DNA from: Pseudarthrobacter sp. ATCC 49987
Lineage (GTDB): Bacteria > Actinomycetota > Actinomycetes > Actinomycetales > Micrococcaceae
NCBI RefSeq assembly: GCF_009928425.1
Contig: NZ_JAABNS010000001.1
Location: forward strand, 3,782,001-3,846,000
Reading direction: 5' to 3'
Length of the DNA: 64,000 bases
Each line of letters begins with the position of its first letter. Position 1 is the stretch's first letter. This document shows positions 50,849 to 59,352 of the stretch, piece by piece. Made by a program: the position numbers and the translations under genes. Below the pieces are notes generated by a model. It made no database searches. It was not told the DNA's origin and was given only the letters and a program-made list of their open reading frames with translations.

Positions 50849-51316
50849 CTACAGCCGATCTACGTAATTCTTGGCGGTCAAGAGATCTGAATGGGTTGCC
50901 TGGCGCAGCAGCTTGATGGCCTGGAGCTTCTTGCCGTTCCGGGCCAGGGATTGCAGCTGCAGGGCAAACTGGGGGTTCAGTTGGCCGCCGGGCAGGACGG
51001 GCCCCTGGTAGCCGGGCTGCCCGACGGCAGGTGCCGAGCCCGCCTGGGCGCGCAACGCCATGCGGGCGTGATCTGCCTGCTGTGACTGCTGCTGTTCGTT
51101 CTGGCTGGGACGGGTGACCGCGTCTACCCGGGCACGGGCGGCGGTGGCGGCCTGAACCTGGGCCGCATAGTGGGCCTGCGAACGGACCGCCAGTTCGTGC
51201 TGGTAGCGCTCCGCGTCGGACATGCCGAAATCGCGTGGCCTAAGGGCCGTGGCAAACGCCCAGAGGACTGCTGCCAGGATGAGGGCAGGCAGTATGACCA
51301 GCAATACATCGCCCAT
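50849..51316 (-). CDS. Paralogous membrane-anchored L7/L12-CTD-like protein
   Basis: 155 aa. N-terminal helix (VLLVILPALILAAVLWAFAT), Gln/Ala-rich middle (QVQAATAARARVD, QNEQQQSQQ), and a C-terminal LARNGKKLQAIKLLRQATHS, then LTAKNYVDRL that matches the KxxAIKxLRxxTGxxLxxAKxxV pattern of L7/L12 C-domains. First gene of the two-gene unit; its upstream region is the DnaA-box-rich gap. Confidence 0.65.
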   Translation of the reverse strand: MGDVLLVILPALILAAVLWAFATALRPRDFGMSDAERYQHELAVRSQAHYAAQVQAATAARARVDAVTRPSQNEQQQSQQADHARMALRAQAGSAPAVGQPGYQGPVLPGGQLNPQFALQLQSLARNGKKLQAIKLLRQATHSDLLTAKNYVDRL

Positions 51317-51945
51317 GTAATGAGCTTATGCCAGATCGCAGTTATCCACAGCACATTCGGGAATTGGCATACCCTGCGTCGCCGGAGGCGCCAGTCCCGG
51401 GCTTTCCGTGAGGACCATCACTAAATGTGCATATTTCCGTGGGTGTGTGGCCTCATATGCCAGCCGCTATCCCCAGCCGCGGTCCGCGTTCTGTGGATGA
51501 ACATCGGCCGAAATTCTTTTGTGTCCACATGGCGAAGTCAGTGTTTCCGCAGGTCAGACGCTGATTGCCGGCCCAACAAATTTTCTATCCACAGCTGTTC
51601 CCACAGGCTGTGCACAAGCAGGAGGCAGTAGTGCACAGCTTATCCACAGGGGTTGGGGACGTCCGGGTTGGTGCCTGCCCGGACGGGGGATAACGTTGCT
51701 GGATATCGAGCCTTGGATACCGAAATCCGATGCTGCCTTCCTTTCGATCTCCGGCGCCGCGGTGCCGGGCCCGGGCTGTGGAAAACCGGCGGCGCCGGGA
51801 GGCGGCCAAAGTGTCGGAGCCGGCTGATAGGACTTAACCCGTCGCGCATACGCCGGGGTCGGCGCCACCGAGCACCGAGGACCAATGGCATACGCGTCGC
51901 CGGCGAACGGACGTCCGCCGCGGCACACAATGGAGGACGGCAGTT
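51317..51945. other. 629-bp non-coding region upstream of dnaB
   Basis: No supported gene on either strand. It has DnaA-box-like sites in its first half and patches richer in A/T (CATATTTCC, AAATTCTTTTGTG, CAACAAATTTTCTATCC) than the surroundings. The right part (51690-51945) shows nothing I can name apart from the dnaB SD (GGAGGAC) near 51932. Confidence 0.6.
51342..51648. promoter_or_regulatory. Cluster of DnaA-box-like sites
   Basis: TTATCCACA is perfect at 51342-51350 and 51640-51648. CTATCCACA at 51585-51593 and TCATCCACA (minus strand, 51492-51500) fit the relaxed actinobacterial consensus YYVTCCACA. Weaker sites are GTGTCCACA (51521-51529) and TTGTGCACA (minus, 51609-51617). Four good boxes within 307 bp of intergenic DNA upstream of the replicative helicase gene are well above chance. 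Confidence 0.6.
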
Positions 51946-53328
51946 TTGTCAGTTACGCATCTGGACTCAGTCGAGGGGACCCGGGGAGCCGAAGGCAGCC
52001 GCAAGCCGCCGCAGGACATTCCCGCCGAGCAGTCAGTATTGGGCGGCATGATGCTGTCCAAGGACGCCATCGCCGACGTCGTCGAAATCCTCCGGGGCGT
52101 GGACTTCTACCGTCCTGCGCACGAGACGATCTACGAAGCCATCATCGACCTCTACGGCCGTGGCGAGCCTGCCGATGCCGTCACTGTTTCGGATGAACTG
52201 ACAAAGCGGGGTGAGATCAACCGGATCGGCGGCCCTGCCTACCTCCACGAACTCATCCAGACGGTGCCCACCGCTGCCAACGCCGGCTACTACGCCGAAA
52301 TCGTGGGTGAGCGCGCGGTCTTGCGGCGCCTGGTCAATGCCGGAACCAAGATTGTCCAGCTCGGCTACGGCCAGGACGGCGAGGTCGAGGACCTGGTGAA
52401 CCAGGCCCAGGCCGAGATCTACGCCGTGGCGGAGCGCCGTACGGCAGAGGACTATGTGGTCCTCAAGGACGTGATGGAGTCCACCGTGGACGAGATCGAA
52501 GCGTCCGGCCACCGCGAGGAGGGAATGACCGGCGTTCCCACCGGCTTCTACGAGCTTGATGAGCTCACCCACGGACTGCACCCCGGCCAGATGATCGTCA
52601 TCGCGGCCCGCCCCGCCGTCGGTAAGTCCACTTTCGCGTTGGACTTCGCCCGTTCCGCGGCCATCAAGAACAACCTCGCTACCGTGATGTTCTCCCTGGA
52701 AATGGGCCGGAACGAGATCGCCATGCGTTTGCTGTCCGCGGAGGCCACGATCGGCCTTCAGGACCTGCGCAAGGGCACCATCAAGGACGAGCAGTGGTCC
52801 AAGATCGCCACCACCATGGGCCGGATGAATGATGCCCCGCTGTTCATCGACGACAGCCCCAACATGTCGCTGATGGAAATCAGGGCCAAGTGCCGCCGCC
52901 TGAAGCAGCAGCACGATCTCAAGCTTGTTATCCTCGACTACCTCCAGCTGATGAGCTCCGGCAAGAAAGTGGAGTCCCGCCAGCAGGAAGTCTCCGAGTT
53001 CTCCCGTGCGCTGAAGCTGCTGGCCAAGGAACTGCAGGTTCCGGTCATTGCCCTCTCGCAGCTGAACCGTGGTTCCGAGCAGCGCCAGGACAAGCGGCCG
53101 ATGGTCTCGGACCTGCGTGAATCCGGTTCCATTGAGCAGGATGCTGACATGGTCATCCTGCTGCACCGCGAAGACGTCTACGACAAGGAATCGCCGCGTG
53201 CCGGCGAGGCGGATATTCTTATCGCCAAGCACCGTAACGGCCCGACCAAGGACATTGTGGTCGCCTTCCAGGGCCACTACTCCCGGTTCGCCAACATGGC
53301 GGCCGACGCCGGGGGCGGCGGCTTCTAG
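51946..53328 (+). CDS. dnaB: Replicative DNA helicase
   Basis: 460 aa hexameric 5'-3' helicase, no intein. N-domain PPQDIPAEQSVLGGMMLSKD; RecA-like C-domain with Walker A AARPAVGKSTFALDFARS, Walker B LVILDYLQLM and RHGPTKD-like KHRNGPTKDIVVAF. TTG start at 51946 is the one with SD GGAGG at eight bases; no closer ATG fits the family N-terminus. Confidence 0.95.
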   Translation: MSVTHLDSVEGTRGAEGSRKPPQDIPAEQSVLGGMMLSKDAIADVVEILRGVDFYRPAHETIYEAIIDLYGRGEPADAVTVSDELTKRGEINRIGGPAYLHELIQTVPTAANAGYYAEIVGERAVLRRLVNAGTKIVQLGYGQDGEVEDLVNQAQAEIYAVAERRTAEDYVVLKDVMESTVDEIEASGHREEGMTGVPTGFYELDELTHGLHPGQMIVIAARPAVGKSTFALDFARSAAIKNNLATVMFSLEMGRNEIAMRLLSAEATIGLQDLRKGTIKDEQWSKIATTMGRMNDAPLFIDDSPNMSLMEIRAKCRRLKQQHDLKLVILDYLQLMSSGKKVESRQQEVSEFSRALKLLAKELQVPVIALSQLNRGSEQRQDKRPMVSDLRESGSIEQDADMVILLHREDVYDKESPRAGEADILIAKHRNGPTKDIVVAFQGHYSRFANMAADAGGGGF

Positions 53329-53331
53329 CGG

Positions 53332-54306
53332 CTACCGGCCCTCGGCAGGGAGCAGGTGGTTGGGCAGCCGGTTCCCGGGTGCCCGGCCCCGGATCTCCAG
53401 CAGTTCGCGGGCATGGGCGTGCAGCCGCTTGTCCTCCTCAGACACCGGAACCCACTGCGGGACCGGGACGGACGTGCCGTGCTCGTCGCGGGCCACCATC
53501 ACGGTCAGGCAGTAGGTCGTCAGCTCCAGCTTGCGTCCCTTGGGATCTCCGGACCGGACATGGACCGCGATGTGCATGCCCTTGGTTCCGGTGTAGACCA
53601 GCCGGGCCTCCACCTCCACCACATGGCCGATGAGCAGCGGACGGTAAAACCGCACTCCGCCGGAGAAAACGGCTACCGTGTCCATCCCGCAGTAGCGTGA
53701 GGCGCAGACGTAGGCCGCCTCGTCGATCCATTTCATGACGATGCCCCCGTGCACCTTGCCGCCCCAATTCACGTCCGTGGGGGCGGCCATAAAGCGCAGG
53801 ACGACCTTCTCGGCGGTTCCGGCGTCGGTATATTCCTGTGCGCTCATTGCCTGGACGATGTCCTCGCGGACCTTGATCCTCGCCAGCGCATGGTCGCGTT
53901 GTTCGATTTCTTCCGGTGTCGTCGGCTCAAACTGCGGCACGGGGATGGGCTTGCCGTCGTCGCCCACTGCCACGAAAATCACGATGCACTGGCTGCGCAT
54001 CGTGGCCGCGCCGCCCTTCGGATCGCCCGAGGACACGACCGTGCGGATGTGCATGGAGGACCGGCCTGTGTAGACAATCGTGGCCGTGACCTCGACCATG
54101 TCGCCGCTGTTGACCGGGTCCGCGAAGTGGATGTTGCCAACGTATGCCGTCACGCAATAGGACTTGGCCCAGCCGACCGCGGCGGCGTACGCCGCCTTGT
54201 CCACCCACTCGAGCACGGTGCCGGCGTCGACCGAACCGCTGTGGCCAACGTCGGTGGGCGCCGCAAGGAAGCGCAGGGTCACGGCATTGGCGGCAGTCTC
54301 ACTCAT
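53332..54306 (-). CDS. Acyl-CoA thioesterase with two hotdog domains
   Basis: 324 aa with two repeats of the ACOT hotdog fold: SGSVDAGTVLEWVDKAAYAA and GGKVHGGIVMKWIDEAAYVC, each with a MHIRTVV/MHIAVHV strand afterwards (VYTGRSSMHI, VYTGTKGMHI). Hydrolyses acyl-CoA to acid plus CoA in the cytoplasm. Its 3' end is only 4 bases from the dnaB stop, so transcription converges there. Confidence 0.9.
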   Translation of the reverse strand: MSETAANAVTLRFLAAPTDVGHSGSVDAGTVLEWVDKAAYAAAVGWAKSYCVTAYVGNIHFADPVNSGDMVEVTATIVYTGRSSMHIRTVVSSGDPKGGAATMRSQCIVIFVAVGDDGKPIPVPQFEPTTPEEIEQRDHALARIKVREDIVQAMSAQEYTDAGTAEKVVLRFMAAPTDVNWGGKVHGGIVMKWIDEAAYVCASRYCGMDTVAVFSGGVRFYRPLLIGHVVEVEARLVYTGTKGMHIAVHVRSGDPKGRKLELTTYCLTVMVARDEHGTSVPVPQWVPVSEEDKRLHAHARELLEIRGRAPGNRLPNHLLPAEGR

Positions 54307-54384
54307 GAAGAGAGTTTACTAACGGGCGGCGGAAGCGCCGCAGGCCCCCGACACAAATACCGCCCGGGACGCCACGCGGCACGC

Positions 54385-55302
54385 CTATTGGAGAACCCGC
54401 CCCGCCGGAGGCTCAGGAGTGGGAAAGATATCCTCCATTATGCCGATGACCGCCCCGGCGGCCCGGCTCAGATTGTGCCTGGCTGACACGATGACCGTCG
54501 CCAGGTACGTGGGGGTGCCGGACAGTTCGCGATATACAAGCCCCGGCCGGTCGATGTGGCTTACTGACGACAACGTCAGGGTCACCCCCGCCCCGGCGGC
54601 GACCATGCTGAGGATGGCATACGAATCGGGGGCTTCCTGCACCACTTGCGGGACAAAGCCTGACTCCAGCGCGAGCCGGAACGAGGCGTCCCGCACTGTG
54701 GATCCCTGGGTGGCGGGAAAGGTGACAAACGGTTCGTCGGCGAGGTCGCGGACGTCAAGTTCCCCCTGCGAGGCCAGCGGATGATCCGAGGGCAGGACCG
54801 CGAGCAAACGCTCGTAGGCGAATACCCGGACGTTCACGTGTTCATTGCGGACCGGCAGCCTCGAAAAGGCTATATCCAGGACTCCTGCGGCCACTTGGGT
54901 CGGAGCTGATCCGCCGTATACCAGCGACGTCAGCTTCAGTTCAATGCCGGGCTCCGCCAAGCGGACGGCCCGGGCAAGCGGTGGAAGGACTTCCCTGCTG
55001 CTGGCGCCGGCGTATCCGATATTCACTTGACCGACGATCCGTGAAGATCCAAGAGCCGCGGCGCGCCTGATGAGGCGTGCACCCGCCAGAGTCTGCAGGA
55101 TCGGTTCACGAACCGCGTACCCGGACTCGGTCAGCCGCACGGACCGGGAGCTCCGATCAAAGAGGCTCACGCCCAAATCCTCTTCCAGCCGCCGGATCCA
55201 CACCGACAGTTGCGGCTGGGCGACCCGCAGGCGTTCTGAGGCGCGACCAAAATGGAGTTCCTCTGCGAGGACCGCGAAAGCTTGCAGGTACTTCAGATGC
55301 AT
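54385..55302 (-). CDS. LysR-family transcriptional regulator
   Basis: 305 aa. HTH at residues 1-60 (MHLKYLQAFAVLAEELHFG, RASERLRVAQPQLSVWIRRL) and a periplasmic-binding-like effector domain (about 90-295; NIGYAGASSREVLPPLARAV). Its N-terminus resembles CatM/BenM/CbnR types that sense muconate-like ligands. Divergent from the SCFA-family transporter, so it likely controls that gene and the following CatC-like gene. Confidence 0.88.
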   Translation of the reverse strand: MHLKYLQAFAVLAEELHFGRASERLRVAQPQLSVWIRRLEEDLGVSLFDRSSRSVRLTESGYAVREPILQTLAGARLIRRAAALGSSRIVGQVNIGYAGASSREVLPPLARAVRLAEPGIELKLTSLVYGGSAPTQVAAGVLDIAFSRLPVRNEHVNVRVFAYERLLAVLPSDHPLASQGELDVRDLADEPFVTFPATQGSTVRDASFRLALESGFVPQVVQEAPDSYAILSMVAAGAGVTLTLSSVSHIDRPGLVYRELSGTPTYLATVIVSARHNLSRAAGAVIGIMEDIFPTPEPPAGRVLQ

Positions 55303-55331
55303 GTCCCCACCTATACCGGTTTCCTTATTGA

Positions 55332-55344
55332 AACTCTATGAGTT
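55332..55344. promoter_or_regulatory. Palindrome in the LysR/transporter divergent region
   Basis: AACTC-TAT-GAGTT is a perfect 5-3-5 inverted repeat 30 bases before the LysR ATG and 185 bases before the transporter start. A LysR recognition site would be expected here, though the classical T-N11-A spacing is not shown. Confidence 0.4.
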
Positions 55345-55528
55345 CTTTATTGGACTCCAATCGCGGGTCCCTGTCATCTTTGGGGGTGGCGAGCCGCACA
55401 GCCGCACCGTTCTGCCCGGCCGACGCCTGACGGACGCGCAGTGGTCCAGCGCCGAGATGCGAGCGTCCCAGGGTGCCGATGGCAGCCTCTCTCCATCCGT
55501 AACAGGCACTTCAACGAGGAAGACAACT

Positions 55529-56917
55529 ATGAATAATGCAGTCACCGAGGCCGAACGTACTGCGGTCAAACGCAACGGCGGCATGCAGAAAGTAGCCGGT
55601 TTCTTTACCGAGCTCATGCGCCGTTACCTGCCGGACCCCTTCGTTTTTGCGATTGTCCTCACGTTCCTCACTGTAATTCTGGCAATGGTGGTTGAGCAGC
55701 AGAGCTTCACGGATGTGACCGCTGCCTGGGGCAAGGGCTTCTGGTCGCTGCTCGCGTTCACGACGCAGATGGCAGTCATCCTGGCGATGGGCTACGTACT
55801 GGCCAACGCTCCCGTGGTGGACCGGCTCATGGACGCGATCGTCAGCCACGTCGAGATCCCGCGGACCGCCGTCATCGTGGCGACCTTGGTCGGAGCGGTT
55901 GGATCTTACCTGAACTGGGGGTTCGGCCTGGTGATCGGCGGAATCATCGCCAAAAAGCTGGCCCTGCACGTCAAAAATGTGCACTACCCCCTGATCATTG
56001 CCGCGGCCTACAGCGGATTCACTATGTATGGGCTGGGATTGTCGGCGACGATTCCCATGGTCATCTCCACGCCCGGTCATCCCATGGAGAAGCAGATGGG
56101 CCTCATTACCCTCGCCGAGACCATCTTTGCCGCACCGATGTTGATCACGGCCGCGGTTGTTCTGGTTACCCTGCCGCTACTCAATGGCATGCTGCACCCC
56201 AAACCGGGGCAGCCGGTTACCGAAATAGATCGCTCCGTTCACGCAGTCGCACCCGTCAGGAGCGAAACAATCGACCCCGATGCCAACACATTCGCGGCCA
56301 AGCTGAACAACAGCCGGGTTCTCGCCGTGGCAATCGGCGCGCTGGGTATGGCCTACGTCGTCGTTCATTTCATTCGTGGCGGCGGAGTGGACCTTAACCT
56401 GATCAACTTCTTCATCCTCTTCCTGGGCATCCTGCTCCTGGGTACCCCCAATGCCTACTTGCGCCAGCTGAACGAGGGCGTCAGGACCATCTCCGGCATC
56501 ATCCTCCAGTTCCCCTTTTACGCAGGCATCATGGCGATCATGGGCGCATCCGGACTCGTTGTAACGATCTCGGGAATCTTCACCAACATCTCGACGCCGG
56601 AGACGCTGCCCTTCTGGGGCCTGATCAGCTCATTCCTGATCAACTTCTTTGCACCCTCCGGCGGTGGGCACTGGGTGATCCAAGGCCCCTTCATGATCGA
56701 TGCAGCCAGCGCAATCGGAGCCTCGACAGCTCAGACTTCCATGTCAGTAATGCTCGGCAATGCCTGGAATGACCTGGTCCAGCCGTTCTGGATCCTCCCG
56801 GCCCTGGCGCTTTCAAAGCTCAAGCTCAAAGACATCATGGGCTACACCGTGATCATGATGTTCTGGGTTGGCATCATCTACATTTCCGCCATCCTGCTCT
56901 GGGGCTTCCTGGGCTAG
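55529..56917 (+). CDS. Short-chain fatty acid transporter family protein (AtoE-like)
   Basis: 462 aa from ATG 55529 with GAGGAAG upstream. About 10-12 helices and family words RYLPDPFVFAIVLTFLTVIL, NWGFGLVIGGIIAKKLA, PFYAGIMAIMGASGLV and FAPSGGGHWVIQGPF. AtoE relatives carry short-chain acids. With a LysR regulator and a muconolactone-isomerase-like gene in the same unit, an aromatic acid or muconolactone-type substrate is possible. Confidence 0.85.
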   Translation: MNNAVTEAERTAVKRNGGMQKVAGFFTELMRRYLPDPFVFAIVLTFLTVILAMVVEQQSFTDVTAAWGKGFWSLLAFTTQMAVILAMGYVLANAPVVDRLMDAIVSHVEIPRTAVIVATLVGAVGSYLNWGFGLVIGGIIAKKLALHVKNVHYPLIIAAAYSGFTMYGLGLSATIPMVISTPGHPMEKQMGLITLAETIFAAPMLITAAVVLVTLPLLNGMLHPKPGQPVTEIDRSVHAVAPVRSETIDPDANTFAAKLNNSRVLAVAIGALGMAYVVVHFIRGGGVDLNLINFFILFLGILLLGTPNAYLRQLNEGVRTISGIILQFPFYAGIMAIMGASGLVVTISGIFTNISTPETLPFWGLISSFLINFFAPSGGGHWVIQGPFMIDAASAIGASTAQTSMSVMLGNAWNDLVQPFWILPALALSKLKLKDIMGYTVIMMFWVGIIYISAILLWGFLG

Positions 56918-56963
56918 TTCCACGCTCATCAATTACCAGGCGAAAACGAAAAGAGAGAATCCG

Positions 56964-57242
56964 ATGCTGTTCCTGGTCCGTATGGACGTCAACCTTCCCG
57001 TGGATATGCCGCAAGAAAAGGCGACCCAGATCAAAGCCGTGGAGAAGGCGTACTCCCAAGATCTTCAGCGGCAAGGAAAGTGGCGCCACATTTGGAGAGT
57101 CGTGGGGGAGTACTCCAACTATTCAGTTTTTGACGCGGAGAGCAATGACGAGGTGCACGACATGCTCTCCGGACTGCCGCTATTCCCCTACATGGATATC
57201 CAGGTGACGCCCTTGGCCAAGCACCCCTCGGATATCCGCTGA
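56964..57242 (+). CDS. Muconolactone delta-isomerase-like protein
   Basis: 92 aa, the usual CatC length. MLFLVRMDVNLPVDMPQEKA, QGKWRHIWRVVGEYSNYSVF and LSGLPLFPYMDIQVTPLAKH are family marks; CatC converts muconolactone to 3-oxoadipate enol-lactone. catA and catB are not in the window, so it may belong to a variant pathway. ATG 56964 is 46 bases after the transporter stop. Confidence 0.85.
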   Translation: MLFLVRMDVNLPVDMPQEKATQIKAVEKAYSQDLQRQGKWRHIWRVVGEYSNYSVFDAESNDEVHDMLSGLPLFPYMDIQVTPLAKHPSDIR

Positions 57243-57264
57243 CTGGCACCCGGTTAATTAAATG

Positions 57265-57299
57265 GAGGGGGAGGTCACCCGATATGTGACCTCCCCCTC
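57265..57299. terminator. Bidirectional terminator between CatC-like and DoxX genes
   Basis: GAGGGGGAGGTCAC (57265-57278) pairs perfectly with 57286-57299 around loop CCGATAT. Minus-strand reading continues into TTTAATTAA, giving T-rich sequence for the doxX side. Confidence 0.75.
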
Positions 57300-57324
57300 T
57301 CACGCTGTGTCGCGAGCCTGCGGC

Positions 57325-57759
57325 TCAGGCCAGGACGCTGAGCTTGGAGCCGGAGCGGCCGAAGAGCGCCTTGTCCACGGAGACCTTGCCGGCGCCGACC
57401 AGGGCAACGGCCAGCGCCGCGGCCGCCAGGATCAGCACCAGTTCGTAGCCGCCCGTTGCTGCGAAGATTCCCGCCGGGGCATGGACCAGGAACAGGGCGC
57501 CCAGCATGTCCACCGTGAGCAGGGCGGCGAACACGCGGGTGAGCACGCCCAGGATCAGTGCGGCGCCGCCGACAAGTTCCAGCGTGGCGACGACCGGGGC
57601 AACGAGGTTGGCGGCCGGAACACCCATCTGTGTAAAGGCGGCCTGGGTGCCTGCAATCGTGAATTCGTTGAATTTCTGCCAGCCGTGCGCGGCGAAGAGG
57701 AATCCTGTGACGATGCGCAGGATCGTCCGGGCCGATGTGGTGAGTGTGGGCTGGTTCAT
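57325..57759 (-). CDS. DoxX family membrane protein
   Basis: 144 aa from ATG 57759. Four helices; ILRIVTGFLFAAHGWQKFNE, LVAPVVATLELVGGAALILG and MLGALFLVHAPAGIF are DoxX marks. Linked with redox stress and membrane thiol systems in other actinobacteria; exact reaction unknown. Confidence 0.85.
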   Translation of the reverse strand: MNQPTLTTSARTILRIVTGFLFAAHGWQKFNEFTIAGTQAAFTQMGVPAANLVAPVVATLELVGGAALILGVLTRVFAALLTVDMLGALFLVHAPAGIFAATGGYELVLILAAAALAVALVGAGKVSVDKALFGRSGSKLSVLA

Positions 57760-57812
57760 GGGGATGCCGTCCTGACGTAGGGCCGCGGCGGATGCAGACC
57801 GCCTGGGATTTG

Positions 57813-57826
57813 GTTGAAGATTCAAC
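57813..57826. promoter_or_regulatory. Perfect palindrome upstream of doxX
   Basis: GTTGAA-GA-TTCAAC at 57813-57826, with a related TTGA-AAAG-TCAA at 57848-57859. This resembles MarR/DUF24-type redox operators. No regulator gene is adjacent. Confidence 0.5.
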
Positions 57827-57904
57827 TTATACTCTTCCGGGACTTAGTTGAAAAGTCAAGTAATGCGAAGCTGCGCGACGCCGCAGTGCCGCTAGGGTGG
57901 TTCC

Positions 57905-59260
57905 GTGCCAGCCTCCGCCCCGACTCCCGCAACACGACCGTCCCCGGCGGGGCGCCGGCGGGAGATCCTGCGCCTCGCGGTCCCGGCCTTTGGTGCGCTG
58001 ATCGCCGAACCGCTGTTCCTCCTCGCGGACGCGGCAATCGTCGGCCACCTCGGCGTAGCCCAGCTCGCCGGAGTCGGACTCGCATCCGCGGTGCTGCACA
58101 CAGTGGTGGGCCTCATGGTGTTCCTCGCCTACTCCACCACTCCGGCCGTGGCGCGGGCGCTCGGCAACGGGCAGCTGCCCAGGGCCCTCGCTGCCGGCCG
58201 GGATGGCGTCTGGCTGGCGCTCCTGCTTGGAGCCGCCCTGGCCGTCGCCGGCTTCCTGGCCGCCGAGCCTCTCCTGGACCTGATGGGCGCCCGCGGTGCG
58301 GTGCGGATCTTTGCCGTGGACTACCTGCGCTGGTCGATGCCCGGACTCGTCGCGATGCTGGTCATCTTCGCCGGCACCGGCGTGCTGCGGGGCCTGCAGG
58401 ACACCCGCACCCCGCTGTTTGTCGCGGCCGCCGGCTTCACCCTGAACATCGCGCTCAACCTCTTCCTGGTGTACGGGCTGCAGCTCTCCGTCACCGGCTC
58501 GGCGATCGGCACCAGCATCGCCCAATGGGCCATGGCACTGGTCTACGTGGTGATGGTCCAGCGGAACGCCCGCAACCACGGTGTTTCCCTGCTCCCCGAT
58601 TGGCATGGCATCCGGGCCCTGACCAGGGTGGGCTCCTGGCTGATGTTGCGGACGCTCAGCCTGCGCATCGCGATCCTTGCCACGGTTGTGGTGGCCACGG
58701 CCCAGGGGCCGGCCAACCTGGCAGCCCACCAGCTCGCGATGACGGTCTTCACGCTCCTCGCGTTCGCCCTGGACGCCCTGGCTATTGCCGCGCAGGCGCT
58801 GATCGGCAAGGAACTCGGCGCCTCCCGCCCGGCGGCGGCGAGGGAGCTCACCGGAACCATGGTCCGCTGGGGTCTCGGCTTTGGCGTGCTGGCCGGGCTC
58901 CTGCTGGCCGTCGCGGCGCCGTGGGCGGGACTGCTCTTCACGCCCGACGCCGAGGTCCAGGCAGCGCTCACGCTGGCGCTGTGGGTACTCGCCGCCGGAC
59001 AGCCGATCGCCGGCCTTGTTTTCGTCCTCGACGGCGTTCTGATCGGTGCGGGGGATGCGAAGTACCTGGCGATTGCCGGCGTCGTGAATCTCGCTGTGTA
59101 TCTCCCGCTGCTTCTGGCGGTCCGGCAATCCGGGGCCGGCGGCGGTACGGGGCTGCTCTGGCTGTGGGCGGCGTTCTCGCTGGGCTATATGGCGGCCCGG
59201 GCCGTGACCCTTGGCCTCCGCGCGCGGACGGACCGGTGGATGGTACTCGGCTCGCCCTGA
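57905..59260 (+). CDS. MATE family efflux transporter (DinF-like)
   Basis: 451 aa, GTG start. Twelve helices; LRLAVPAFGALIAEPLFLLA, DAAIVGHLGVAQLAGVGLAS and GVLRGLQDTRTPLFVAAAGF are DinF/MATE marks. Cation-coupled export of drugs or metabolites. Confidence 0.9.
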   Translation: MPASAPTPATRPSPAGRRREILRLAVPAFGALIAEPLFLLADAAIVGHLGVAQLAGVGLASAVLHTVVGLMVFLAYSTTPAVARALGNGQLPRALAAGRDGVWLALLLGAALAVAGFLAAEPLLDLMGARGAVRIFAVDYLRWSMPGLVAMLVIFAGTGVLRGLQDTRTPLFVAAAGFTLNIALNLFLVYGLQLSVTGSAIGTSIAQWAMALVYVVMVQRNARNHGVSLLPDWHGIRALTRVGSWLMLRTLSLRIAILATVVVATAQGPANLAAHQLAMTVFTLLAFALDALAIAAQALIGKELGASRPAAARELTGTMVRWGLGFGVLAGLLLAVAAPWAGLLFTPDAEVQAALTLALWVLAAGQPIAGLVFVLDGVLIGAGDAKYLAIAGVVNLAVYLPLLLAVRQSGAGGGTGLLWLWAAFSLGYMAARAVTLGLRARTDRWMVLGSP

Positions 59261-59352
59261 TCCGGAGCCCTGCCCGGGGCCGCCCCGCCGGTGTTGCCGG
59301 TTCCGCAGGGGGCCTGGCGCGCTCGGCCGCGGCTTCGCACTAAACTAATCTG

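Noticed and set aside
51342..51648. Main chromosomal origin oriC at the DnaA-box cluster
   Set aside because: dnaA, dnaN and rpmH are not in the window and the region is next to dnaB. The left window edge points to the origin lying outside, so only a secondary DnaA-binding site is proposed.
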